DNA from: UBA4421 sp002704225
GTDB lineage: Bacteria; Pseudomonadota; Gammaproteobacteria; Pseudomonadales; Azotimanducaceae
Assembly: GCA_902556425.1 (NCBI GenBank)
Contig: CACDWG010000005.1
Location: 62,001 to 126,000 of the forward strand
DNA: 64,000 nucleotides
Direction: 5' to 3'
Shown: piece by piece, positions 1 through 8,934 of the stretch
Numbering within the stretch: position 1 is the stretch's first letter
How the letters are laid out: each line of letters opens with the position of its first letter
Made by a program: the position numbers and the translations under genes
Notes under the pieces: generated by a model
What the model saw: only the letters and a program-made list of their open reading frames with translations
Told to the model about the DNA's origin: nothing
Databases searched by the model: none

Positions 1-1961
1 GAGTACCAGATACCACCCTGAGTGCCCTCTCCCGGCCGATCCATGTGCGGGTTGTTCGCGGGATCGATAGGCCACAATACGCGTGCACCGAGGGGGCTGT
101 TCTTGCGATGGTGTTGATCGATGAAATCCAACACCTGCTCGGCTTGGTCCTGGGATGCTGCACCGCATAAGATGGCCCACGGCTGCACTTCCAACCAACA
201 GTCGTTACGACCAATGGGAGCACCCTCAGGTGTGTAGGCGCGATCGAACCAGCGCCCGTTCCACGCCGCCGCTACCCGAACACGGTAGTTATCCGACAGG
301 TCCCGCGCCCGCCGGGCAGCCGAACGCTCCCCCAGGCGCTCAAGCATGGGTGCAAACACACCCAAGACCCAACTGGTCATGGCGGAATTGAGAACAGAAC
401 TGCCGCCCCGACTCATTGCGTCACGATCAACCCCACTTTGCTCCAACACCATGTCATTCCAATCTGCATTTCCCATGCGTACATGACCCAAGGCACCCTG
501 ACCAATACCGTCTTGAAAATAGCGGAATTGAACCAGCAAATGATCCAGCAGACTGACCGGCTCGGCAGTGTAGATCGGGTGATAGGCCAGCGAGACGGCG
601 AAAGCGCGTTCGTCGCCGGTGGCCGCAAGGTATTCCGCAGCCAGCCAAAAGGCCCAGAGATTTTGATCCGACGGCTGCAGCAGGCGGGTCATTGGCGTTT
701 TATCGCCATTCAATGCGTAGGGCAAATTGCCGTCTGGCGATGCCCAGGCGCAGGTATTGCGAAGCACAGATAGGGCCAGGTCAGGATCGGTGTGTACCAA
801 GGGCAAGGCGTGCTGCAGTTGGTCTCGCGCGGCGGCATTTGCGCCCAAAATAAAGCCGTAAACCGAGCCCTGATTTAAGGTATGACCGCCAAGGACATGA
901 TCCTGATTTGCCGCGCCGACCAAAACGCCTTGGTGCCACAGCAATTCACGGCGTTGCTCAGCCAAATCCGCCTTAGCCCACTGGGACCAACCGTCCACCA
1001 ACAGTGAACGATGCCGCTGCTGGCTGAGCAACCATTCTTTCTGAGGATTGCTCACCCACCCATCCTTCGCCGCGGGCAGACAACCGAAGCGAAACCAGAG
1101 ATCCTGCTGCTCACCCGGCTGCAGTTCAAGTTGGCTGTTGGCCATCAGTGTCGGCCATGATGCGTCGGTTTCGACAGTGCACTGAGCATTCGTCTGCCCA
1201 AGCACCTCGATCGAAAGGGTGCGCGGTTCACCGATCAGCCCAGATCCCTCGGAAAAAACTTCCATTGCTGACAGACGTCTCTGCTGCGGATCGTGTTCGA
1301 TAGCGTAGGACACCAAGCCGGCTGCAGTGTCACGACTTTGGGCGCTCTGCCATGTCTGCAGGAAGCGCGGCTCCAAGGGCCAACGCTCGGACACGCGCAA
1401 CGACTGTGACTGTGCACCCGCCGCCGCGGTAACCCGCAGCCGAATCGCCACCCACGGGTGAAGACCTTCGGGCACGAGTACCGCGCGCTCTACGTTGATT
1501 CCATGAGCTTGATGGCGACGGCTTACCTGCTGCATACCAAAGGTTTGAGTACGAAATTCGAGGGCACCCCATTGCCGCCAAGCATTCGCCCCTTCCCGGC
1601 TATGGATCGCCAAATGCGGGTCTTCGTCGACGGGCCTCGCATACCTTAGCCAGCGCATGCCTTGGCTTTCATCAAACAGACCCAGCCCGCCATCGGTTGC
1701 GGCGAACACCTGAATCCTACGGTTGCCGAAAACATGCCAATTGCGCTGTCCGGCTAAGCCACCGGTCGGAGCATACACGAATTCCGGTAGAGGCAAGGCC
1801 CGCGCATCAATCAGCGTTGTCGCGTCGAAATCGCGCCACGCGCCATAGGTTTCTGAGCCGACTTTCTCAGGAGGCCCCGCTAACGACACTGCGGCGGCAC
1901 CCATGGCCGATGAGGCAACACTCAAGGAAGTGGTGGCTTGAATAAACGTTCGTCGTCGCAC
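1..1961 (-). CDS. Exported GH94-like glycoside phosphorylase/hydrolase, 3' end cut by window edge
   Basis: The frame is open from a GTG at 1959-1961 to the left edge (653 codons seen). The GTG has a GGAG about nine bases upstream. The N-terminus reads RRRTFIQ followed by a small-residue hydrophobic stretch, a twin-arginine-like export signal. The C-terminal half resembles GH94 (cellobiose and related phosphorylases): ADWNDMV near residue 500, where the family carries its catalytic Asp (DWND), then GGSSVLNSAM, AAWNGRWFDRAY, a PWAILCG strand, and GGIWY at the edge. GH94 phosphorylases are normally cytoplasmic (family knowledge), so an export signal is odd; it may act as a hydrolase or bind sugar. 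It is divergent from the PQQ dehydrogenase with about 110 bp between them. Family call fairly sure, activity not. Confidence 0.7.
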   Translation of the reverse strand, partial: MRRRTFIQATTSLSVASSAMGAAAVSLAGPPEKVGSETYGAWRDFDATTLIDARALPLPEFVYAPTGGLAGQRNWHVFGNRRIQVFAATDGGLGLFDESQGMRWLRYARPVDEDPHLAIHSREGANAWRQWGALEFRTQTFGMQQVSRRHQAHGINVERAVLVPEGLHPWVAIRLRVTAAAGAQSQSLRVSERWPLEPRFLQTWQSAQSRDTAAGLVSYAIEHDPQQRRLSAMEVFSEGSGLIGEPRTLSIEVLGQTNAQCTVETDASWPTLMANSQLELQPGEQQDLWFRFGCLPAAKDGWVSNPQKEWLLSQQRHRSLLVDGWSQWAKADLAEQRRELLWHQGVLVGAANQDHVLGGHTLNQGSVYGFILGANAAARDQLQHALPLVHTDPDLALSVLRNTCAWASPDGNLPYALNGDKTPMTRLLQPSDQNLWAFWLAAEYLAATGDERAFAVSLAYHPIYTAEPVSLLDHLLVQFRYFQDGIGQGALGHVRMGNADWNDMVLEQSGVDRDAMSRGGSSVLNSAMTSWVLGVFAPMLERLGERSAARRARDLSDNYRVRVAAAWNGRWFDRAYTPEGAPIGRNDCWLEVQPWAILCGAASQDQAEQVLDFIDQHHRKNSPLGARVLWPIDPANNPHMDRPGEGTQGGIWY

Positions 1962-2073
1962 AAATACTCCAAGAAACTAACTGAAAGTTGATGTGGTATG
2001 TCGGCCGATCTGGTCGTACTCTAACTCTATCCTTGGGAGGGGATATAAGAAAAACACAAAGCCAGAGGGGAAA

Positions 2074-4263
2074 ATGATGAACCTGATCACCATGGGGCGA
2101 CGCGGGGCTCTAATACTCGCCACTGCACTTCTCGGTGCAGCGTGCTCACCTGCGAGCGACACGAACGAAAGTTCAACCACCCAAACAAACCAAGCCCTGC
2201 CTGCCGGCAACATCGATGACGCGCGCATCAACAATGCGGCCAGCGAACCCGGCAATTGGTTGGCGCACGGTTTGGACTACCGAGAACAGCGGTTCTCGCC
2301 ACTAACCCAGATCAACCGCGATACGGTAGCCAAACTCGGGCTAGCGTACGAATTGGATGTGGGCAGTAACGATGCACTGGAGGCAACACCCATCGTGGTG
2401 GACAACACGCTGTTCTTCACCTCCACCTATTCCATCGTACACGCAGTGGATGCCGTCAGCGGTGAGGAGCTTTGGCGCTACGATCCACAAGTGCCCAAAG
2501 AATTTCTGCGTAAAGCCTGCTGCGGCCCAATTAACCGAGGTGTTTCGGTTTATCAGGGCAACGTTTACGTAGCGACCTTGGATGGACGCTTGGTTGCGGT
2601 GAAAGCCAGCAACGGTGAGAAGGTCTGGGAAGTCGACACGGTCATCGACCGGGACCGCTTCTACTCCATCACCGGCGCACCCAAGACTGCCAAGGGCAAG
2701 GTCTTCATCGGTAACGGTGGCGCTGAGTTCGGCGTTCGCGGCTACGTAACCGCCTATGACGCGGCCACTGGCGAACAAATCTGGCGCTTCTACACGGTAC
2801 CAGGCGATCCATCCCTGCCCTTTGAGCATCCGGAAATGGAGTTGGCTGCGACCACTTGGAAAGGCGGTGCTTGGTGGGAAGTTGGCGGTGGCGGCACGGT
2901 TTGGAACTCCATCGTTTATGATCCTGAATTCGATCAGGTGTACCTTGGCGTTGGTAACGGCGCACCGTGGACTCGAGTGATTCGCTCACCCGGCGGCGGC
3001 GATAATCTGTTCCTTTCAAGTATCGTCGCAGTCGATGCCGATACCGGCAGCATGAACTGGTACTACCAAACCACCCCCGGCGACAACTGGGACTATACCG
3101 CCGTGCAGGATATGACTCTGGCGGATATGACCGTCGATGGAGAAGAGCGAAAGGTACTGTTACAGGCTCCGAAAAACGGTTTCTTCTACGTACTGGATCG
3201 TGAAGACGGCGAACTGTTACGGGCGCATCCCTACGTCAAAACAACGTGGGCAACCCATGTCGATATGGAAACCGGCCGACCCGTCGAAAACCCGGAAACC
3301 GACTACACCGAAGAAGCCAAGTGGGTACTGCCCGGACCACTGGGTGGCCACGACTGGCAGGCCATGTCCTTCGACGAATCCAAGGGCATCATGTATCTGC
3401 CCGCTCAAGATTTTCCGTTCATTTATTCACTGAATAAGGAATTCAAGGAGACCGGGTACTTCAAGCGCAATCCAGGCACCACGAATTTGGGACTGGACAT
3501 GGAAAACAGCTCAATCCTAGCTGCCGAGATGGAGGACTCTGCGCCTGTCGCCAAGGGTTATCTGAAGGCATTTGACCCCATCAGTGGCGAGGAACTTTGG
3601 TCCGTCGACCATGTGCACTATTGGAATAGCGGTGTGCTCGCTTCCGCTGGGGGGCTGGTTTTTCAGGGTGATGGCCTTGGCTATCTGAGCGCTTACGACG
3701 CCGACACCGGTGAGAAGCTCTGGACCTACAACACCTACATTTCCATGTTGGCACCACCCGTCAGCTACGCCATTGACGGCACACAGTACGTAGCGATCTT
3801 GGCCGGCACAGGCGGCGTTGAGAACTTTGTGGGCACTACCAACGAAACCGCAGCGCTGAAATACGGTAATTTTGGCAAGCTATTGGTATTCAAGCTGGGC
3901 GGTGATGCGGTGCTCAAAGAACCCCGCATACGCGATCGCACGATCCCAGAACAGCCCTTGCTGACCGCATCGGCAGACCAGTTACTGCGCGGCGAACAGC
4001 AGTACAACGTGGTGTGCGGCGGCTGTCACGGCGGCAATGTACGTGCAGCGGGCATCATTCCCGACCTGCGTATGATGGGTGATGGTAAGCATGCGATTTT
4101 CAAAGAAATCGTCATCGATGGCGTACTGTCCGCAGGTGGTATGGCTAGCTTTGCGGATGTTGTAACGCCAGAGGATGCAGAAAACATTCGTCAGTACATC
4201 ATCTCTCGCGCCAACATCGATCGCGAGGCAGCGCAGCAAGTCAGTTCTGCAGCCGGGGGGTAA
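2074..4263 (+). CDS. PQQ-dependent quinohemoprotein alcohol dehydrogenase (lipoprotein)
   Basis: Oxidises alcohols to aldehydes in the periplasm using PQQ and passes electrons to a C-terminal heme c (type-II quinohemoprotein family). I chose the ATG at 2074, preceded by GAGGGG, over an in-frame start at 1993, because it begins a lipoprotein signal ending LLGAAC (lipidated Cys24). The protein is 729 aa. Seen: repeated beta-propeller W motifs, the vicinal disulfide CC at residues 149-150 that packs on PQQ, a GDNWDY segment carrying the expected catalytic Asp, and one heme site CGGCH at 648-652. Lipid anchoring would tether it to a membrane, unlike soluble family members. A hairpin terminator follows at 4291. 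Substrate unknown. Confidence 0.93.
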   Translation: MMNLITMGRRGALILATALLGAACSPASDTNESSTTQTNQALPAGNIDDARINNAASEPGNWLAHGLDYREQRFSPLTQINRDTVAKLGLAYELDVGSNDALEATPIVVDNTLFFTSTYSIVHAVDAVSGEELWRYDPQVPKEFLRKACCGPINRGVSVYQGNVYVATLDGRLVAVKASNGEKVWEVDTVIDRDRFYSITGAPKTAKGKVFIGNGGAEFGVRGYVTAYDAATGEQIWRFYTVPGDPSLPFEHPEMELAATTWKGGAWWEVGGGGTVWNSIVYDPEFDQVYLGVGNGAPWTRVIRSPGGGDNLFLSSIVAVDADTGSMNWYYQTTPGDNWDYTAVQDMTLADMTVDGEERKVLLQAPKNGFFYVLDREDGELLRAHPYVKTTWATHVDMETGRPVENPETDYTEEAKWVLPGPLGGHDWQAMSFDESKGIMYLPAQDFPFIYSLNKEFKETGYFKRNPGTTNLGLDMENSSILAAEMEDSAPVAKGYLKAFDPISGEELWSVDHVHYWNSGVLASAGGLVFQGDGLGYLSAYDADTGEKLWTYNTYISMLAPPVSYAIDGTQYVAILAGTGGVENFVGTTNETAALKYGNFGKLLVFKLGGDAVLKEPRIRDRTIPEQPLLTASADQLLRGEQQYNVVCGGCHGGNVRAAGIIPDLRMMGDGKHAIFKEIVIDGVLSAGGMASFADVVTPEDAENIRQYIISRANIDREAAQQVSSAAGG

Positions 4264-4290
4264 ACTCGGTTGTCCAGCCAACGGGCAACC

Positions 4291-4319
4291 AAAACGGCGG
4301 ACCTCGGTTCGCCGTTTTT
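4291..4319 (+). terminator. Rho-independent terminator after the PQQ dehydrogenase
   Basis: A perfect stem (AAACGGCG pairing with CGCCGTTT) encloses a ten-base loop and runs into a T tract on the plus strand. It lies between the stop of the dehydrogenase at 4263 and the stop of the convergent MFS gene at 4322, so it may serve both, though the T tract is better on the plus strand. Confidence 0.8.
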
Positions 4320-4321
4320 CG

Positions 4322-5554
4322 TTACACAGCCCCTTCGACCAACCCACGTGATTGTCTGCGAATACGCAGCGCGAACAGAGTCAAAATGGCGAGATTAATA
4401 AAGCCTACGATCATGGCACCGATAAACGCCGCGTCGTAATTACCCGTCAGATCGAAAAGATACCCCCCCATAAATCCACCGGCTCCCATGCCGAACCAGC
4501 CGAAAAACGAGGTAATGCTCATTGCACGAGCAGCGACTTTGGCCGAAACCATCATTCGGGTGCACACTAAGATCGCCGACATGACGCCGGAATAGGTGAA
4601 GCCAAAGACGACGGCAACAAAGTATATCGCCGCTGTCGAATCCAAAAAGGGAAACCAAAATACAGACAACGTTTGGCCCGCTGACATGACCATGTAACTG
4701 GGCAACGCACCGATTAGGTCCCCCAACCGACCGCCCAGAATCCGCCCCAGCGCACCGCTAAACATCAGCACCATCAGTACGGTAGTCGCCTGATCCAAGG
4801 AAAATCCCGAATCCGTCAGCAGTGGCACAAGATGCACGATGGGCACCGACATACAGGTGCAGCAAAATATAATCGCGACGCTGATCCACACAATGACTTC
4901 GCGTTCCGACAACGGAAACGTCCGTACTTCGTCTACCATCTGCAGCCGCGCCTGCTCACGACTTGGAGATTCACGAATCAACAACGCAACCGGCAATGCT
5001 AGGGCTAAATAGCATGCCGCACTGAGCATGTAGGTGGTCTGCCAGCCATATTGTTCCAGACTCAAGGCACACAGATACGGAACCACGGCCTGACCAAACG
5101 CACCACCCGACGCCGTAATACCCAAGGCAAGGCCCGGTTTATGGGTAAACCAAAAACCGACGTTAGCGAACAGAGGGGAGGTCACCATGGCATTGCCAAA
5201 AGCGCCGAACAAAAAATACAGACCGTAAAACTGCAAAATCGACGCTTGTTGGCTTAACGCGAACAGACTGCCTGACATGGCGAAAGCCGCAATCAGACCG
5301 AACCAGCGAGTACCAAACCTGTCCGCTATGTATCCCCACAAAACACCGAAAACCGCGGAAGAGAAGGAGATAACCGTATAACCAAAGGATGTTTGGCCGC
5401 GACTCCAACCAAACTCCGTTACCAAGGGTTTCAAAAATACGGATATGGAACCCAGAGCGCCAAAGGCCAGTGCGCTGAGTAGGAAAACGACAAAAACCAT
5501 CACCCAGCCGTAGGCTGGATCCCGTGGTTGTTCAATGGGGTTCGTGTCAGACAT
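4322..5554 (-). CDS. MFS transporter, monocarboxylate/oxalate-formate type
   Basis: A 410 aa integral membrane carrier with about 12 hydrophobic helices. The opening PAYGWVMVFVVF, the FLKPLVTEFGWSRGQ stretch and the GYIADRFGTR loop (MFS motif A) resemble the monocarboxylate-transporter-like branch that moves small organic acids. ATG at 5552-5554. It is convergent with the PQQ dehydrogenase and lies upstream of nothing obviously linked, so its substrate cannot be read from context. Family confident, substrate unknown. Confidence 0.85.
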   Translation of the reverse strand: MSDTNPIEQPRDPAYGWVMVFVVFLLSALAFGALGSISVFLKPLVTEFGWSRGQTSFGYTVISFSSAVFGVLWGYIADRFGTRWFGLIAAFAMSGSLFALSQQASILQFYGLYFLFGAFGNAMVTSPLFANVGFWFTHKPGLALGITASGGAFGQAVVPYLCALSLEQYGWQTTYMLSAACYLALALPVALLIRESPSREQARLQMVDEVRTFPLSEREVIVWISVAIIFCCTCMSVPIVHLVPLLTDSGFSLDQATTVLMVLMFSGALGRILGGRLGDLIGALPSYMVMSAGQTLSVFWFPFLDSTAAIYFVAVVFGFTYSGVMSAILVCTRMMVSAKVAARAMSITSFFGWFGMGAGGFMGGYLFDLTGNYDAAFIGAMIVGFINLAILTLFALRIRRQSRGLVEGAV

Positions 5555-5613
5555 GAGTCATCTTAGCACCCGCGTCCATGCGGCCGGAGCATTGAAGAAT
5601 CTGCCATGAACTG

Positions 5614-6219
5614 CTACCAGTCTAGGTCGTCTGGCACCTCGAACTTAGCGTAGAACTCGTCATCGGAGCCCGGCTCCGGCGACTTGGCCTCCGCAGCATG
5701 CGCGACGATGATGCGCTTGGGATCACGTTGTTCAATCTGCTTGGCCACTTTCTCATCCACAAAGTGGTACAGGCCGTTGTTGTTCACCACCACCAAACGA
5801 CCATTGCTCAGCGCATCTAGCTGAACCTTGGTGACAAAGATTTTCTTGATCTTTTTGCCGTGTACAAAGTTGTACGGCACCGCATCATCATCAGCCACCT
5901 TGGTGCGCTGATCGTTCTGTAGGATCAGCTGCTTTACTTGAGCCTGCAGCGCCTTGGCCCGACTTTTTTCGTTGCGCTGCTGGGCAAGCGCTTTATCACG
6001 GGCGGCTTTTTCCGCCCGCTGCTTGGCAGCCTTCGCTTTAACTTTGTCGGTTTCGGACGGTAAAGCCGGGTTCTTACCCTTACCCGCCTTCTTGCTCTGA
6101 GCCTTGCCTTGATGTCGCTCCGCCGTAGCCTCTGCACGCTTTGAACGCTCAGCTTTTTTCGCCTGCGCGGTCGTGGCGAGGCCCGCTTTCACCAATTGAT
6201 CTCTTAAACTTTCGGACAC
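5614..6219 (-). CDS. DUF2058 (YaiL-type) protein
   Basis: A 201 aa highly charged protein. The N-terminus MSESLRDQLVKAGL is typical of the DUF2058/YaiL family. Residues about 20-100 are Lys/Ala/Arg/Gln-rich and probably helical or coiled-coil; a compact C-terminal half begins near VPYNFVHGKKIKKIFV and ends in acidic residues. Family members are widespread in gammaproteobacteria and suspected to associate with nucleic acid; the function is not established. Standing alone between an MFS gene and an enoyl-CoA hydratase, it looks like ordinary chromosomal background. Confidence 0.85.
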   Translation of the reverse strand: MSESLRDQLVKAGLATTAQAKKAERSKRAEATAERHQGKAQSKKAGKGKNPALPSETDKVKAKAAKQRAEKAARDKALAQQRNEKSRAKALQAQVKQLILQNDQRTKVADDDAVPYNFVHGKKIKKIFVTKVQLDALSNGRLVVVNNNGLYHFVDEKVAKQIEQRDPKRIIVAHAAEAKSPEPGSDDEFYAKFEVPDDLDW

Positions 6220-6272
6220 CTTTGTCGCTTCTCCTGAATCGCTGTGATCAGTTTACCTAAACTCAGACCGAA

Positions 6273-7079
6273 CTATCGCCCCTGATAGACCGGCGGACGC
6301 TTTTCAATGAAGGCACGCATCCCCTCCTTGGCGTCCTCGGTGCGAGAGCACAAGATCTGGTTCCGGTTTTCCACAGCAACCGCCGCCTCGAGACCCGGTG
6401 CATCTATCGCTAAGTTCAGGCCCTCCTTGGTCAAGCGCAAGCCCATGGGAGAAGCTAGCAACATCTCATCCGCATAACGCCGGGCCGTCGATAGCAGTTC
6501 GGATTCTGGCACCACCTCCGAGACGAGGTTCGTACTCAGACACCGCTCGGCGTGAATAAATTTTCCGGTGAGCATAAGTTCCGAAGCGATGGACGTACCG
6601 ACCAAGCGAGGCAAAAAGTAACTGGTACCCATATCACACGCAGACAATCCCAGCTTGATGAAAGCAGCGTTCATTTTCGCGGTCTCTGCTGCGATACGTA
6701 CATCACTGGCCAAGGCAAAGGCGAAACCTCCGCCACAGGCGGGGCCTTGAATCATGCTGATGATCGGCTGCGGGCAACGACGCATCTTGATATAGACCTC
6801 GGCCAAATAGCCTTGAAACCCCATGCCGGCACCAAAGGGTCTGGGCACCGATGAATCCGTAGCAGCCTTAATATCCAAACCCGCACAAAATGCCTTTCCA
6901 CGGCCACCCATCAGAACCACTCGCGTCTGATCGTTTTCCAGCAACTGATCAAAGTAGTGTCGCAATTCAGTGACCATTGGGGTGGTGATCGCGTTCAGTG
7001 CATCCGGCCTGTCAAGCCACAAGGTATCCACCGCACCATTGCGCTCGACACTTATGGTTTCGTATTGATCTATTTGCAT
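6273..7079 (-). CDS. Enoyl-CoA hydratase/isomerase family protein
   Basis: 268 aa crotonase-fold protein acting on CoA thioesters, probably hydrating trans-2-enoyl-CoA. Seen: the first oxyanion-hole region GKAFCAGLDIKA (about residues 64-75), the second at GPACGGGFAFALASDVRIA, then the helical C-terminus ending FIEKRPPVYQGR, usual for the family. The family's conserved Glu pair cannot be assigned with certainty by eye, so hydratase versus isomerase or another crotonase is open. ATG at 7077-7079 has GGAG eight bases upstream. Divergent from the VOC gene across about 160 bp. Confidence 0.88.
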   Translation of the reverse strand: MQIDQYETISVERNGAVDTLWLDRPDALNAITTPMVTELRHYFDQLLENDQTRVVLMGGRGKAFCAGLDIKAATDSSVPRPFGAGMGFQGYLAEVYIKMRRCPQPIISMIQGPACGGGFAFALASDVRIAAETAKMNAAFIKLGLSACDMGTSYFLPRLVGTSIASELMLTGKFIHAERCLSTNLVSEVVPESELLSTARRYADEMLLASPMGLRLTKEGLNLAIDAPGLEAAVAVENRNQILCSRTEDAKEGMRAFIEKRPPVYQGR

Positions 7080-7243
7080 ACCATTCTCTCCAGTCGAAAC
7101 CTAAAACTCTTCAGCAGAAGGCCAAAGCTTAGGCAGGGGCGCAGGCGAATACCAGTGTCGAAGACGCCTGCGAACCGGTACCCAAGCAAGGGCATCTTTT
7201 GGTAGCGTTAGTCTGCGAAGGAAACGCATAACGGGGGATGGTT

Positions 7244-7831
7244 ATGGCTGAGGCATCATCAGAGATAAAACTTAACGGACTGCATCATCTGGCGCTGGTA
7301 TGTCGGGACATGGAGCGCACGGTGGACTTTTACACTCGAGTGCTTGGGCTTAAGTTGAAAAAAGGCTTCGATCTACCTGGATACGGGCAACACTTCTTTT
7401 TTGACATGGGCAACGGCAGCGAGTTGGCGTTTTTCTGGTTCAACGATGCAGAACCCGCACAACCCGGTGTTGCGGCGGTCAAAAACATCGTCGGCAGCCG
7501 TCAGGGCAACATCAGTTCCGCCCACGGCTCCATGAACCATGTGGCCTTTAGTGTGTCCGCCGATGACATCGTCGCCTATCGTGAGAAGCTGATCGCCAAG
7601 GGTGTGGACTGCACACCGGTTGTTCCCCATGACGATGTGGTCACCGGCGCCGAAGCAGCCGATCACCCAGAAGCCCAGCAAAAGCCTTGGCTACAGTCTT
7701 TCTATTTTCTGGACCCAGACGGCATCATGCTGGAATTCTGCGCGGATCTGCAGCCCGGCTTGGCTCATGCCGATCTGCCGGTAAATGCTGAGGGACTCAA
7801 GGCAGACGGCAGCAAAATCAGCGGTCTTTGA
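7244..7831 (+). CDS. VOC-superfamily (glyoxalase/extradiol dioxygenase-like) protein
   Basis: 195 aa. It begins LNGLHHLALVCRDMERTVDFYTRVLGL, cut here to its gist: a classic VOC start with the first metal-ligand His. A second His lies in MNHVAFSV and the closing FYFLDPDGIMLEFC carries the expected Glu, so a single metal site of paired beta-alpha-beta-beta-beta modules is likely. I prefer the ATG at 7244, six bases after GGGGG, to the ATG at 7238 that abuts it. The catalysed reaction cannot be told; VOC proteins include lyases, isomerases and dioxygenases. Confidence 0.85.
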   Translation: MAEASSEIKLNGLHHLALVCRDMERTVDFYTRVLGLKLKKGFDLPGYGQHFFFDMGNGSELAFFWFNDAEPAQPGVAAVKNIVGSRQGNISSAHGSMNHVAFSVSADDIVAYREKLIAKGVDCTPVVPHDDVVTGAEAADHPEAQQKPWLQSFYFLDPDGIMLEFCADLQPGLAHADLPVNAEGLKADGSKISGL

Positions 7832-7865
7832 GCGCGAGCACTGCCGATCGAGATATCCGCCGTGA

Positions 7866-8918
7866 TTAAGACGCTGGAGGATGGGGATGTATCGTCCAAC
7901 GAAGCGTATCCGGGGCTTCGCCGTCCACCGCACCACTCAGATCCATGAAGGTTCGATGCGAGTGAATGGCGCCTCGCCACAGCTCGATCCAAGACGCCAA
8001 GAGATTTTCGCGCGTCGTACCCTCCAGACCTCTTAGCACCCGCATGCCTCGTTGCAGGACAATAACAGAGCCATCGGTTTGCGCTGCCACTGAACACTCG
8101 TCCCCCATACCACGCATCATAGACTGCAAAAAATTTGCGGCATCCTGCACGCCGCCGTCCACGGCACCCACCTGGCAGGCCATAGCCGGATAATGCTGCA
8201 AGCCAATAAGACGAGCCGAACGTTGCGCCAAGGCTCGAGCACGCTCTGCACCAACAACCTGAGCTAGCGCTGCTATGCCGTTACGAATGTACTCCAGCGC
8301 ATAGTTACGATTGGCCTTTGCCAATCGCTCTTCGTTCCATTGATTGTCCGGCGGCGATGGTTGGGCTTGGGCTTCAAAGCCCGGCACAGTTTCGTTAGGT
8401 GCAAACCGCAGACGCTCTTTCGGCGCGAGGTCATGGGTATGTTCTTTAAAATAGCCACACAGACCAAATTGACCAGTGACATCTTCGGACACGCAGACAA
8501 AGCCTAGTCGTGGATTGTTCAAGCTAACGCCATTTTGGGCATACCAACCGTCCAAGAAGCCCCTGCTGGCTTCCACAGGAATACCGCAGATCGCTGGCCC
8601 CGCGTACATCCAGCGCGGGTAACGAAAACGCACCCACGCCTTGCTATCGGATTCGGCCATGTATTCCACGGCCACCCCACCAACGCCATTGGACAGCACG
8701 TGGTATTTGGCACAGGCGACGGCATGAGGTAGTCCGTCGAGTCCTAGCTTGGCAAAACTCGAGAGAAATTTTTCTTCGTGTTGACGACGAAACAAGCGAA
8801 ACATCCAGTCGTAGACAACCTGCCGACTCTCTTCTACCGCCACCATCAACTGCAGGCCCAGGAAGTACTGGTGATGCAACTCAGCCTGCGCCCCAATGGC
8901 ATCGATCTCACGATTCAT
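7866..8918 (-). CDS. Unknown protein, last gene of the molybdenum-hydroxylase operon
   Basis: 350 aa soluble protein I do not recognise. It has no signal peptide or membrane helix. The middle (about residues 80-180) is rich in aromatic residues and Gly and reads like a ligand-binding alpha/beta domain: VEYMAESDSKAWVRFRYPRW, a lone Cys in AICGIPVEA and another pair in LGFVCVSEDVTGQFGLCGYF. A helical section follows with EYIRNGIAALAQVVGAERARAL. The ATG at 8916-8918 has AGGA six bases upstream and sits 17 bp after the hydrolase stop, so it is probably co-transcribed with the genes from 14424 down. Function not inferable. Confidence 0.6.
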   Translation of the reverse strand: MNREIDAIGAQAELHHQYFLGLQLMVAVEESRQVVYDWMFRLFRRQHEEKFLSSFAKLGLDGLPHAVACAKYHVLSNGVGGVAVEYMAESDSKAWVRFRYPRWMYAGPAICGIPVEASRGFLDGWYAQNGVSLNNPRLGFVCVSEDVTGQFGLCGYFKEHTHDLAPKERLRFAPNETVPGFEAQAQPSPPDNQWNEERLAKANRNYALEYIRNGIAALAQVVGAERARALAQRSARLIGLQHYPAMACQVGAVDGGVQDAANFLQSMMRGMGDECSVAAQTDGSVIVLQRGMRVLRGLEGTTRENLLASWIELWRGAIHSHRTFMDLSGAVDGEAPDTLRWTIHPHPPAS

Positions 8919-8934
8919 GATTCATCCTGTGTCA

